From positions 1 through 41,703 of the forward strand of contig CAIPZZ010000258.1 of NCBI GenBank assembly GCA_903869665.1: a DNA stretch of 41,703 bases, read 5' to 3'. This DNA comes from an uncultured Opitutia bacterium (GTDB taxonomy: Bacteria > Verrucomicrobiota > Verrucomicrobiia > Opitutales > Opitutaceae). How positions within the stretch are numbered: the first letter of the stretch is position 1; each line of letters opens with the position of its first letter. Positions 1-7,207 of this stretch are shown piece by piece. Below the pieces are notes generated by a model that worked only from the letters and a program-made list of their open reading frames with translations, was not told where the DNA came from and did no database searches. A program made the translations under genes and the position numbers.

Positions 1-750
1 ACCCCGGCCACCGCGTCCGCCACCAGGAGCCGGCCCAGCGCCGCCGCGCCCGCCCCGGCCCGCGCCGCCGCCCGCGCCACGCAGGCGTGTCCACAGGTCA
101 ATCATGCCTGACTGACCGTCTACGTTGCTCGCCGAGCCGACGAGAAACGTCGGCGGCAGCGGCCCGGTCGTCTCCGGCGCGACCGGGGCCGAGCCCCAGA
201 CGAGCGCCATGAAGTCGGGGCGGCTGGAGACTTTTTCAACGGGATCGGTCGCGTCGGGATTGGCAGCGAGCTGATGGTTGTAGCCGGCCTCGGCGGCGAG
301 CGTGGCGCCTTCGCCGAGGCCGAGCAGGCCGATGCGGTTGGGGGCGATGCCGATGTTGCCTGCGCGTGTGCGAATTGTCTGTATGGCACGTGTCACATCG
401 GCAATGGCATCGGCCCGGTCGTGGCGATAACGCAGCACAAATGCGTTGATGCCACGGTCGGTGAGCCAGCGTTGAAGTTGCCCGGCGGCGCCGACTGAAA
501 GGTCGGTAGTTTCGTTACTCGGAATGATGAGCAGCGCGCTACCGGTGCTATTTTTCGTGGAAAAAAAAAGCCTGGAAAGCATGGGGCGGTTCGGAGCTAC
601 CGGTGCTGTGTCACCAGGCAAAAGCGGCCAGGAATCAGTGCTGTATGTTCCAATGCTTAATTGGGCGCGGATTGGCACAGCGGCGAAAGCAAGGCCGAGA
701 ACTGCGGTAAGGAAACGCGGGGATAATTTTAGGGCGGGGCGGGGGAGCAT
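1..750 (-). CDS. Partial secreted alpha/beta-hydrolase-like protein, catalytic motifs lost
   Basis: This reading frame runs off the left edge of the window, so it is absent from the ORF track; I translated it by hand from the ATG at 750 (250 codons, no stop reached). It begins with a signal peptide ending in a likely IRA/Q cleavage site around residue 29. The body aligns by eye with the N-terminal half of the esterase-hydratase at 4189-5889: both have the KVSSRPDF / KLSSRPDF block and the RY/KYR strand after a conserved helix. The two catalytic signatures are altered. The oxyanion-hole glycines (VIPGGGL in the paralogue) read IIPSNET here, and the nucleophile elbow GFSAG reads GLGEG, so the serine is missing. 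The visible end is a Gly/Arg-rich stretch. I infer an exported pseudo-esterase of the acetylxylan-esterase/BD-FAE type. The function is unknown and the C-terminus is not visible. Confidence 0.8.
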   Translation of the reverse strand, partial: MLPRPALKLSPRFLTAVLGLAFAAVPIRAQLSIGTYSTDSWPLLPGDTAPVAPNRPMLSRLFFSTKNSTGSALLIIPSNETTDLSVGAAGQLQRWLTDRGINAFVLRYRHDRADAIADVTRAIQTIRTRAGNIGIAPNRIGLLGLGEGATLAAEAGYNHQLAANPDATDPVEKVSSRPDFMALVWGSAPVAPETTGPLPPTFLVGSASNVDGQSGMIDLWTRLRGAGGGAGRGGRGGAGPAPGGGRGGRG

Positions 751-850
751 AAAGCTCGCAAGCGTGGGGCCGGGCCGGGAAATTGCAATGCTGTGTTGGG
801 TCGGCGCGGACAATACGAGCGAACCAAACTCCCCCGCGCGCTGTTTATCC

Positions 851-918
851 CGTAGGGCCGGTGTCTTGCGCCGGCCGTGTTTTTTCCGGAGCGGCGTCTG
901 CAAGACAGACGCCCTACG
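851..918. repeat. REP-like palindromic element, copy 1
   Basis: A 68-bp element with perfect 8-bp inverted ends (CGTAGGGC at 851-858, GCCCTACG at 911-918) enclosing two smaller hairpins: GGCCGG/CCGGCC at 856-876 and GGCGTCTG-caaga-CAGACGCC at 893-913. The layout and sequence words (GTAGGG ends, CTTGC, TTCCGG, GCAAGAC) match the 70-bp element at 1617-1686, so the two are one family. It fills most of the gap between the kinase stop at 943 and the hydrolase start at 750. It could also slow or end transcription. Confidence 0.75.
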
Positions 919-942
919 ATGCGACAGGCTATCCTGGCTCAC

Positions 943-2151
943 TCACGGCCACACGCCATCCGGCCATGGGTAACTACCGGGCTTGATGAGGAGAAGCGGG
1001 CCGTCATTGTCGGCGGGGCGCAACGTGCCGACGCCGGGCGAGGCGGTTTCGCACGCGCGTAGGCGCGTCCAGCCGAGCGCGGCGATGACCGCGCGCGCGG
1101 TCGCGCCACCCTCCAACAATAGGCGCGCGGGCGCGGTCTCGCGGAGCACGCTGGCGACAACGGCGGCCAGGCTGGCGGTGAGTTCGGCGGGCGACTGGCC
1201 GCGCGTGGCCGGGCCATCGCCGATGCCGACCACGGTGCGGTCGCCGACGCGCAGCGCGCGTGCGATGGCGGCGGGGTCGTGTGGCAGGGCGAACAAGGGG
1301 ATACCGGATTTTTCCGCGTCGGCGCGGCGTTGTGGCCATGAAGCGGCGCTGCCGCAGACGAGGAGGGTGGGGGAGTGCGGAGTGCGGAGTGCGGAGTGCG
1401 GAATGGCGGGCGGCTTGGTGGTGGAGCGCGATGTCCCCGGCGCGCTTGTCGTTTCCTGAACGCGCCGGGACGTCGCGTTCCACCTCGATCCCTGGCCGGC
1501 GCGCATCGCCAGCAGAGCCGTGAAAAAATCCGCTGCGCCGACGGGGAGTGTGGCGGCGTCCACGCTGGCGGCGATGCGGGCGACATCGGCGTCGGTTTCG
1601 GCGTCGGGCGCTTCATGTAGGGGCGCAGACTTGCTGCGCCCTTCCGGCGGGCGGACAGCTTGGGCGTAGCAAGACTGCGCCCCTACGGGTTGGTCGGATT
1701 CGCTGAGCAGCTCCGCCACGCGCGAGGTTGTGCGCGGGTGTGCCGGGTCGCGGGCGAAGACGGTTTCGTGCAGCGGAACGCCCGCGACGAAATACTCACC
1801 GCCGCGGATAATGCGTCCGCGCGACGGGTTGGCGGAGAGGACGACGATGCGCGTCAGGCCCGCCACGTGCGCGATGGCGCGTGCCTCGGCGAGCACAGGG
1901 CCGCGCAGCACGGAGTCGCATTTCTTGAAAATCCACTCGGGCCGCGCGGCGAGCACCTGTTGCGCGACGGCCCCGGCCACGCGCGCGGCGTCAGGCGCCG
2001 GCAACGCGCGGGTGTCGGTGTCCACGCAGATCACGTCGGCGTCGGTGTCGGCGGAGAACACGGTCTGCACCTCGGCGCGCAGACCGTGGTGGAGGGCGAG
2101 GCCGGCCAGCTCGGCTGCGCCGCTCAGATCATCGGCGATGACGGTGATCAT
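943..2151 (-). CDS. Four-carbon acid sugar kinase family protein (DUF1537)
   Basis: The 402-residue protein has the two-domain layout of the DUF1537/YgbK-OtnK-DtnK kinases, cytoplasmic ATP-dependent kinases acting on sugar acids such as 3-oxo-tetronates. The N-terminal substrate domain opens with VIADDLSGAAELAG and has FKKCDSVLRG. The C-terminal nucleotide domain has VGIGDGPATRG, LLLEGGATARAV, and the terminal block LLIKPGSYPWP. Two stretches do not look like family sequence and coincide with repeats: roughly residues 155-178 (DNA palindrome 1617-1686) and roughly 222-260 (palindrome 1420-1484 plus heptamers 1371-1404, giving HSALRTPHS). The frame is kept through all of them. It lies downstream of kdgT on the same strand with a 214-bp repeat-filled gap. 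The substrate cannot be read from sequence; kdgT next door suggests a sugar acid. Confidence 0.85.
   Translation of the reverse strand: MITVIADDLSGAAELAGLALHHGLRAEVQTVFSADTDADVICVDTDTRALPAPDAARVAGAVAQQVLAARPEWIFKKCDSVLRGPVLAEARAIAHVAGLTRIVVLSANPSRGRIIRGGEYFVAGVPLHETVFARDPAHPRTTSRVAELLSESDQPVGAQSCYAQAVRPPEGRSKSAPLHEAPDAETDADVARIAASVDAATLPVGAADFFTALLAMRAGQGSRWNATSRRVQETTSAPGTSRSTTKPPAIPHSALRTPHSPTLLVCGSAASWPQRRADAEKSGIPLFALPHDPAAIARALRVGDRTVVGIGDGPATRGQSPAELTASLAAVVASVLRETAPARLLLEGGATARAVIAALGWTRLRACETASPGVGTLRPADNDGPLLLIKPGSYPWPDGVWP
1371..1404 (-). repeat. Heptamer tandem repeat inside kinase gene
   Basis: On the coding (minus) strand this reads CATTCCGCACTCCGCACT and onward, about four copies of the heptamer ACTCCGC with small changes. 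It encodes HSALRTPHS in the frame of the DUF1537 kinase, in a linker-like stretch. The coding strand is pyrimidine-rich, as at the other repeat tracts in this window. Confidence 0.8.
1420..1484. repeat. Imperfect inverted repeat inside kinase gene
   Basis: The arms GGTGGAGCGCGATGTCCCC (left, continuing to 1444) and the reverse complement of CGCGCCGGGACGTCGCGTTC (right, to 1484) form a roughly 24-bp imperfect hairpin around a 16-nt loop. It lies in frame within the DUF1537 kinase, 16 bp from the heptamer tract, in the same non-conserved stretch of the protein. Confidence 0.7.
1617..1686. repeat. REP-like palindromic element, copy 2, inside kinase gene
   Basis: A 70-bp element with perfect 12-bp inverted ends (GTAGGGGCGCAG at 1617-1628, CTGCGCCCCTAC at 1675-1686) and two internal hairpins (GCGCAG/CTGCGC, and GGGCGTAG-caaga-CTGCGCCC with one G-T pair). 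It has the same architecture as 851-918 but sits inside the coding sequence, adding about 24 residues (around PPEGRSKSAPL) without breaking the frame. Confidence 0.8.
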
Positions 2152-2160
2152 AGGCGGAAT

Positions 2161-2362
2161 TTAATCACGGATGGACACGGATTAGCCGAGCCCCGGAATG
2201 GATGGCCGCAAAAAGACCCAAGAATCCGGGGGCGAATGAACGCTCCAAGGCGCCTATAGGCGCGCGGGCGATTCCCGCCTGAACCCCAGACATTTTTTGT
2301 GCCTCTTCGTGGCCAACCTGCCTTGGTTTGATCTGCGTCCATTCGTATTTATCCGTGGTTAA
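2161..2362. repeat. Intergenic repeat element with imperfect terminal inverted repeats
   Basis: The left end TTAATCACGGATGGACACGG and the reverse complement of the right end (TTAACCACGGATAAATACGA) match imperfectly over about 26 bp. The interior holds a word-like stretch (on the minus strand GGCCACGAAGAGGCACAAA) of a kind I recall as a dispersed intergenic repeat in several bacterial phyla. It fills the whole kdgT-kinase gap. The 64-codon ORF here is not a gene. Confidence 0.65.
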
Positions 2363-2365
2363 AGT

Positions 2366-3439
2366 TCACTCCGCGCGGCCGTCAATCCCGCGGGTGCGCT
2401 GGCGGCGGTCGAGGAGCGTGACGGCGAGCGGGCAGAGCAGCGCGGTGGTGATGACAGCGATGGAAATTTGCGCCGTGGCGTTGGCGGCGATCTCCTTGTA
2501 ATTGGCGGCGTTGGGCGAGCCGGCGGCGGCCGCCGCGGCCGCGATGGCGGCGGGCGTGAAAGTGGCGTTGCCCGCCGCGCTGGCGAAGGCGAACGCCGTG
2601 AGGCGGGAGCGAAAGCCGCCCGCCGCGAGCGCGAGCCACATCGCGCCGCCGGTGAGCGCGGTCGTGGCCACGCCGAGTAGCAGGCCGCCGGCGAGCAGCG
2701 CGGGGTTGGCGAAGACGGCGAGGTTCATGCCCGCGCCGAGCGCGAAGGCGAAGAACGGCACGAGCAACTTTTCGCCTGGCTGGAGAAACTGGCGGATGTC
2801 GGCGTCGAGGTTGCCGAGCACCATTCCGACCGCCAGCGGCGTGAGCACGCCAAGGAAGACCACAGCGGGAAAGGTTTCCCCCATCAATCCGAGCGCGAGC
2901 AGGGTGAGGAACGGCCCGTTGCACAGCGAGAGCACGGAGAGCGCGCCCACGTCGCTGCGGTTGCCATACTGGCTGGAGAGCGCGGCGAAGAGGCCGCCGT
3001 TGCCGTTGGTCAGCGCGGCGACGACCGCGAGGGTCGAGAGGCCGAGCCAGCCGTGAAAAGGATCGGAAAATTTTTCCAACGCGAGCCCGGCGGCTGCGCC
3101 GGCGGCGAACTTCGCGCCGGCGAGCAGCGCGCCCTTGCCCAGCGCGCGCGCACCCAGCCGCACCGTCATCTGGCTGCCGACACACACGAGAAACAGCGCG
3201 ATGAGCGTGGCCGCTCCGGCCTTGAACAGGCTTTCGGTGAAGGAGGCGACGTTCGGCGCCGCCCCGAGCCGCAAAAACTCATAATGGCCGTTAGCCAGCG
3301 GCGTGGCTCCGAGCGCCTTGAGCGCCACCTCGACCGGCGCGAAGTGCGCCTGGTCGAAGGTATTGAGCGCCGCGCCGAGCAGCAGCGGCCCCAGCATTAG
3401 CCCGCCAGGAACGCGCTCGAGGGTGGCCTTGATTTTCAT
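2366..3439 (-). CDS. kdgT: 2-keto-3-deoxygluconate permease
   Basis: A 357-residue, strongly hydrophobic inner-membrane protein matching the KdgT family, which imports 2-keto-3-deoxygluconate by proton symport. The N-terminus (MKIKATLERVPGGLMLGPL) parallels the enterobacterial start with IPGGMML. Family blocks seen include ALTNGNGGLFAALSSQYG, about ten membrane spans, and ASAAGNATFTPAAIA near the end. It is slightly longer than the roughly 327-residue E. coli protein. The start is the first ATG with no Shine-Dalgarno site, preceded by CCGCCCC as at many genes here. It is followed on the same strand by the DUF1537 kinase, so a sugar-acid uptake and phosphorylation pair is a reasonable inference. 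The alanine run near residue 305 is real sequence and may lie in a loop. Confidence 0.9.
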   Translation of the reverse strand: MKIKATLERVPGGLMLGPLLLGAALNTFDQAHFAPVEVALKALGATPLANGHYEFLRLGAAPNVASFTESLFKAGAATLIALFLVCVGSQMTVRLGARALGKGALLAGAKFAAGAAAGLALEKFSDPFHGWLGLSTLAVVAALTNGNGGLFAALSSQYGNRSDVGALSVLSLCNGPFLTLLALGLMGETFPAVVFLGVLTPLAVGMVLGNLDADIRQFLQPGEKLLVPFFAFALGAGMNLAVFANPALLAGGLLLGVATTALTGGAMWLALAAGGFRSRLTAFAFASAAGNATFTPAAIAAAAAAAGSPNAANYKEIAANATAQISIAVITTALLCPLAVTLLDRRQRTRGIDGRAE

Positions 3440-3586
3440 GGGGCGGGCAAATTTTAGCGGGGCGAGAAGGAAGGACGCCAGCCGCAGCAGTAAACGTCAA
3501 GGGGGCTTCCGCCAACGCTTGGGTTGGACACCGCCGAAATATCCGCCACGCTCCGCCGCTAATCCACCCGACTCACCCGCGTTCCC

Positions 3587-4162
3587 ATGCACAAAGGCCG
3601 GCTCGAAGCGTTCAGCGACGGCGTGTTCGCCATCATCATCACCATCATGGTGCTTGAGCTCAAGGTGCCGCACGGCGCTGACTTCGCCGCGCTCAAGCCG
3701 CTCCTCCCGGTGTTTTTCAGCTACGTGCTGAGCTTCGCCTACGTCGGCATCTATTGGAACAACCACCACCATCTCTTCCAGGCGGTGAAGCACATCCGGG
3801 GCGCGGCGCTGTGGGCCAACCTGCACCTGCTGTTCTGGCTCTCGCTGTTTCCGTTTGTCACCGGCTGGATGGGCGAGAACCATCTCGCGCCGCTGCCGGT
3901 CGCGCTCTACGGCGGCGTGCTCATCATGGCGGCGGTGGCGTATTTCATCCTCGTGCGCGTGCTGCTCGCCGGCCACGGCCCGGAGACCGCGCTGGCGAAG
4001 GCCATCGGCTCTGATTTCAAGGGCAAGATCTCCGTCGTCATCTACGCTGTCGGCCTCGCGCTCACATTCCTCAGCCCCTGGCTCGGGGTCGCGCTCTACA
4101 CAGCCGTCGCCCTGCTCTGGCTCTGCCCCGACCGGCGGATTGAGAAAACGCTGGCGGAATGA
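3587..4162 (+). CDS. TMEM175-family (DUF1211) putative potassium channel
   Basis: A 191-residue membrane protein with the diagnostic first-helix motif RLEAFSDGVFAIIITI (FSD motif), followed by about five more hydrophobic segments. This is the size and six-helix pattern of single-repeat bacterial TMEM175/DUF1211 proteins, which form tetrameric potassium-selective channels in the inner membrane. The NNHHHLF segment in the third helix region is also typical. It stands alone on the plus strand between two minus-strand genes, converging with the esterase-hydratase (26 bp between the ends). No Shine-Dalgarno site precedes the ATG (CGCGTTCCC-ATG). Channel activity is inferred from family membership only. 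Confidence 0.85.
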   Translation: MHKGRLEAFSDGVFAIIITIMVLELKVPHGADFAALKPLLPVFFSYVLSFAYVGIYWNNHHHLFQAVKHIRGAALWANLHLLFWLSLFPFVTGWMGENHLAPLPVALYGGVLIMAAVAYFILVRVLLAGHGPETALAKAIGSDFKGKISVVIYAVGLALTFLSPWLGVALYTAVALLWLCPDRRIEKTLAE

Positions 4163-4188
4163 TGTGCGCGCCGGGCAGCGGCGAGTCG

Positions 4189-5889
4189 TTACTCTAGCTT
4201 GAACTCGATTTTGCCCAAGGGGCCCCAGTCGGCGGTGTAGCTGCCTTTCTCGCCGGGCTTCGGGCCGCCGAGCGCGCCGCTGATGATGATGTCGCCGCGG
4301 TGGAGCACGTGGCCTTGCTCGACGATCTGGTTGATGGTGTTCATCAGCATCTCCGCTTGGCCGCCGACGGCCTCCGCGCCCTTGCCCTCGTGCAGCGTCT
4401 GGCCGTCGCGCTTGAGCGAGACGGCGAGTGCGTCGAGGTCAGAGATGGTTTCGGGCGCGACCTGCGCGCCGACGATGAATTGGTTGGAGCCGAGATTGGC
4501 CGCGATGCCGTCGGCGGCGACGATGGTGCCACCCATGAGCGGGGCCACGTTGACGGGCAGCTCGATCACCGGCACGAGCGCCTCGACGGCGGTCAGGGCC
4601 TGACGCGGCACGCGGACCTTGGTGCCGATGTCGGTGGCGATGACGTAGCCGATCTCCGTCTCGACATAGATGCCGCGCTTCGGGTTGAGCGCGATGGTCG
4701 GCGCGGGCGAGGCCTCGACGCGGCCGGACTTGAAGAGCACGCCGTGGTAGGCGCGCGTGACATTGATGCCGGCCTGGGCGGAGGCGGAGGTGTAAGCGGC
4801 CTTGTAGCCGGCGATGCCGCCGCCCGCCGCGAGCGTGGCCGCGATCACGCGCCGCTGCGCGGCGAACGCCGCCGTGAGGTCGGCCGTGCCGGTGGCGATA
4901 CTGAAGCGCGGGAGCGTGGCGGCTCCACCGTCACGCGCTTTCACGAGATCCTTCGCGTAGGCGCGCACCTCGGGCCGGTCGAGGAAACCGAGCTGGCCGA
5001 GCCAGCGCAGGCCGAGATCAGGCCACTCGGCGATGGTCAGGCCGGAGTCGCGGACGCCGAAGCCGTGCGCGCCGGCGGCGAAGATGTGCAGCTCGGCCGG
5101 GATGTTGGCCCGCTTGAGCGCGCCCATGAGGATGACGGAGCTGAGCGCTTGGTCGTCGAATGCGTGCGCGATGAACATCGGGGGCGTGCTGGCGTTGAGG
5201 CGCGAGGCCACGTCCTCGTTGAGGCCGTTGTTATTGGTGTAGCCGCCGCCATACATGACGAAATTAAAGTCGGGCCGGGAGGAGAGCTTGTCCGCGTCAT
5301 CCACCGGCTCGTATTGGCGCGGCTCGGCGTGGAGCGCGGTCATGCGGACGTTGATCTCCGCGCCGGCGGAGAACCCGATGGTGCCGATGGCGTCGGGGTC
5401 CACCTTCCACTCGGCGGCGTGGGCGCGGATGAGGCCCATGGCGCGCTGCGCGTCCTGCACGCCGACGCGCCAGCCCGGGCCGGGCGTGCGGCGGGGCACG
5501 CGATATTTGAGGAGAAACGCGGTGAGCCCGTGCTCGTTCAGCCACTGCGCGACCTCGTAGCCCTCGGTCTCGATGGCAAGGCGGTCGAGGCCGCCGCCGG
5601 GGATGACGAGCACGCCGGTGCCGGTGCGCTTGGCGGCGGGCGGTTGGAAGATGGCGAGCGTGGGCACGCTGACGTTCTCAATCTGGTCAAAGGGGCGCGG
5701 GCGGTTGGGCAGCACGCGCTCGGGGCCGAGGTTGCCGGTCTCGCCGGGGGCGGCGCCGGGCCAGAGGTTGATGACCGTGTCGGGCTTGACGGTGACGTTC
5801 GGCAGCGGCGGCAACTCGGCGAAGGCCGGCACGGCGGCGACGACAAGGAGCACAGCAAGCGCGGCGAGGGGGAGGAGCGGGGATTTCAT
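4189..5889 (-). CDS. Exported esterase fused to 2-keto-4-pentenoate hydratase-like (FAH-type) domain
   Basis: A 566-residue protein with three parts. Residues 1-24 are a signal peptide with an AFA/E cleavage site. Residues about 40-310 are an alpha/beta hydrolase of the acetylxylan-esterase/BD-FAE kind: oxyanion motif VIPGGGLDR, nucleophile elbow GFSAGAE, acid near AHAFDDQA, histidine in GAHGFG. Residues about 325-566 match the MhpD/2-oxopent-4-enoate hydratase branch of the FAH superfamily. They have the GYK motif, YHGVLF, the metal-binding ETE in YVETEIGYVI, a further glutamate in PVIELPVN, and ANLGSNQFIVGA. All expected metal ligands look intact. An FAH-type hydratase is normally cytosolic and separate, so this exported fusion is odd. 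The frame is continuous, with no sign of an artefact at the junction. It is flanked upstream by the octamer repeat at 5911-5948. Confidence 0.8.
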   Translation of the reverse strand: MKSPLLPLAALAVLLVVAAVPAFAELPPLPNVTVKPDTVINLWPGAAPGETGNLGPERVLPNRPRPFDQIENVSVPTLAIFQPPAAKRTGTGVLVIPGGGLDRLAIETEGYEVAQWLNEHGLTAFLLKYRVPRRTPGPGWRVGVQDAQRAMGLIRAHAAEWKVDPDAIGTIGFSAGAEINVRMTALHAEPRQYEPVDDADKLSSRPDFNFVMYGGGYTNNNGLNEDVASRLNASTPPMFIAHAFDDQALSSVILMGALKRANIPAELHIFAAGAHGFGVRDSGLTIAEWPDLGLRWLGQLGFLDRPEVRAYAKDLVKARDGGAATLPRFSIATGTADLTAAFAAQRRVIAATLAAGGGIAGYKAAYTSASAQAGINVTRAYHGVLFKSGRVEASPAPTIALNPKRGIYVETEIGYVIATDIGTKVRVPRQALTAVEALVPVIELPVNVAPLMGGTIVAADGIAANLGSNQFIVGAQVAPETISDLDALAVSLKRDGQTLHEGKGAEAVGGQAEMLMNTINQIVEQGHVLHRGDIIISGALGGPKPGEKGSYTADWGPLGKIEFKLE

Positions 5890-5910
5890 GGGGGAGGAGG
5901 GCGGGGCAGA

Positions 5911-5948
5911 AGTCTAAAGGTCGAAAGGTCTAAGGTCCAAAGTCGAGG
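5911..5948 (-). repeat. Pyrimidine-rich leader repeat before esterase-hydratase
   Basis: On the minus strand this reads CGACTTTGGACCTTAGACCT and onward: five degenerate copies of GACYTT spaced 7-8 nt apart. The tract ends 22 nt before the start codon of the gene starting at 5889. Similar tracts precede the genes starting at 22623, 23852 and 27329. Confidence 0.75.
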
Positions 5949-6026
5949 GGCAGGGGCGCGCGACAGGACACGCGGTGGCGGGGATTTTGTCGAGCACGAT
6001 GCGAGGTCACGCGGGACCTTTGTAAT

Positions 6027-6112
6027 TGACATTGCGAGTCCGGCGCGGCCGGCGTGGCGATCCAGCCAGGATTACAGATGGATAGCGTTGTCTCTGGTGC
6101 TCCTCGCCATGA
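6027..6112. repeat. Degenerate copy of TCATTGCGAG palindromic repeat
   Basis: TTGACATTGCGAGTCCGGCG, then GGCGTGGCGATCCAG, then a right part ending GCTCCTCGCCATGAG. This parallels the better-preserved element at 20079-20193 (CATCGCGAG, CCGTGGCGATCCAG, GCTCCTCGCAATGACA) and appears to be a decayed copy. It occupies most of the 253-bp gap between two minus-strand genes. Confidence 0.6.
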
Positions 6113-6142
6113 GGGGGGGCCACATGAAGCTCTCTTGCGCGC

Positions 6143-7126
6143 TCAGGCTTCCACCGCGCGCTCAAGCATATTGAGGCCGTCCATCGCGGTGAGCTCCGGG
6201 CGCGAACCCAGAAGTTGTTTGATGAAGCGGAAGGGCCGGGCGATGCGTTCGTTAATCCAAGGGGCCTGGGTGTCGAAGCTCGCGAACGCCTCTCCTTGGT
6301 AGAGGTTGCGGCGGATGGAGTGGATCGCGTGGAGAAAATCTTCGCGCGGCACGGTGACGTTGAGCCCGTCGAGGGGCGCGGTGACGGTGTCGCCGACGCA
6401 GACCAGCTCCAAGTAGGCGGCGTAGGGATTTGCGATCGCAGTGTTCTTCTGCTGGTCGAGCGGGTTGATGATGCGGAAGGTGAGGAGCACGTTGCGGATG
6501 CCGGCGGTGGCGTCCTGCCGGCTTTGGAGAAACGGGTCCTGCGAGAGGCCAGCCTTCACGATCTCGTTTTTCAACTGCACGTCCTCGGCGATGAGCTGAC
6601 GGTGCAGCGTGAGCATGTCCAGCAACCCGTCGGCGAGCAGCGTGTGAAACGCCGCGAAGAACAATGGCTCGCGGACGTGCAGGCGGTCGAGCAGCGCGCG
6701 CACGTCGCCGGGGTCGCGCACGAGGCCGGCGGTGACCTCGCCGCGCGCGTGCAGCTCGGCGAGCTGTTTCGCCGCGCGGTGGGGCGCGGCCGACGCGAGC
6801 ACGTCGTGGATGAGCGCCTGCTGCGCGGGCGACACGGGGCGGATTTCTCCAGCGCAGAGCTTGGCGACATCGTCGAGCCAGTGGACGGCGTCGGCGCGCG
6901 CGGCGGTGTCCACATAGAAAAGCGTCCAGCCCTCGTCCTCCGACTGCCCGGCATGGTGAGCGAACGGCGCGTCGCGCAACAGGGTGCGGGCGATCTCGTC
7001 GCCCGCGACATCCGCCGCCTCGACGGCGAACAGCAGCCAGCAGTCCGGCGCGATCTCGGCCTGGCCGCCGTGGTCGCGCAGTTGCGGACCAAGGAAACGG
7101 AGGGCGGCGGGCAGGTCGGGTGGCAT
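6143..7126 (-). CDS. Conserved-looking protein of unknown function
   Basis: About 327 residues from the ATG at 7126 (MPPDLPAALRFLGPQL). The ORF track extends the frame 20 codons upstream, but that stretch is the pyrimidine-rich repeat at 7131-7161, so I prefer the internal start. There is no signal peptide or membrane segment. Codon use and the acidic-helical composition look like a real soluble protein, and the C-terminal half has a charged, well-mixed sequence (LTFRIINPLDQQKNTAIANP, FRFIKQLLGSRPE). I do not recognise the family. The opposite-strand 305-codon ORF is a shadow. It ends 253 bp upstream of the esterase-hydratase start, with a repeat between, so an operon is uncertain. Confidence 0.65.
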   Translation of the reverse strand: MPPDLPAALRFLGPQLRDHGGQAEIAPDCWLLFAVEAADVAGDEIARTLLRDAPFAHHAGQSEDEGWTLFYVDTAARADAVHWLDDVAKLCAGEIRPVSPAQQALIHDVLASAAPHRAAKQLAELHARGEVTAGLVRDPGDVRALLDRLHVREPLFFAAFHTLLADGLLDMLTLHRQLIAEDVQLKNEIVKAGLSQDPFLQSRQDATAGIRNVLLTFRIINPLDQQKNTAIANPYAAYLELVCVGDTVTAPLDGLNVTVPREDFLHAIHSIRRNLYQGEAFASFDTQAPWINERIARPFRFIKQLLGSRPELTAMDGLNMLERAVEA

Positions 7127-7130
7127 GGGT

Positions 7131-7161
7131 GATCTGAAGAATGGAGAAAGGGAGAAAGGAG
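7131..7161 (-). repeat. Pyrimidine-rich leader repeat
   Basis: The minus strand reads TCCTTTCTCCCTTTCTCCAT then TCTTCAGATCA, with 7-nt periodicity of CYTTTCT-like words. It sits immediately upstream of the ATG at 7126. It is the weakest member of the leader-tract set. Confidence 0.5.
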
Positions 7162-7207
7162 CAGGGTGGCAACTCCCGCCCGACACGCGGCGGGTTGCAC
7201 TCGGCCA

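Noticed and set aside
524-973. 149-codon plus-strand ORF
   Set aside because: Overlaps the signal-peptide region of the minus-strand hydrolase and the REP-like element; no protein-like features.
939-1616. 225-codon minus-strand ORF and other frames in the kinase region
   Set aside because: Out-of-frame shadows of the DUF1537 kinase; kinase motifs occur only in the 943-2151 frame.
2148-2342. 64-codon minus-strand ORF between kdgT and kinase
   Set aside because: Lies wholly in the terminal-inverted-repeat element and has no protein-like features.
4300-6174. 624-codon plus-strand ORF
   Set aside because: Exact antisense shadow of the esterase-hydratase; sequence is Arg/Gly/Val/Asp-rich without family motifs, typical of high-GC reverse frames.
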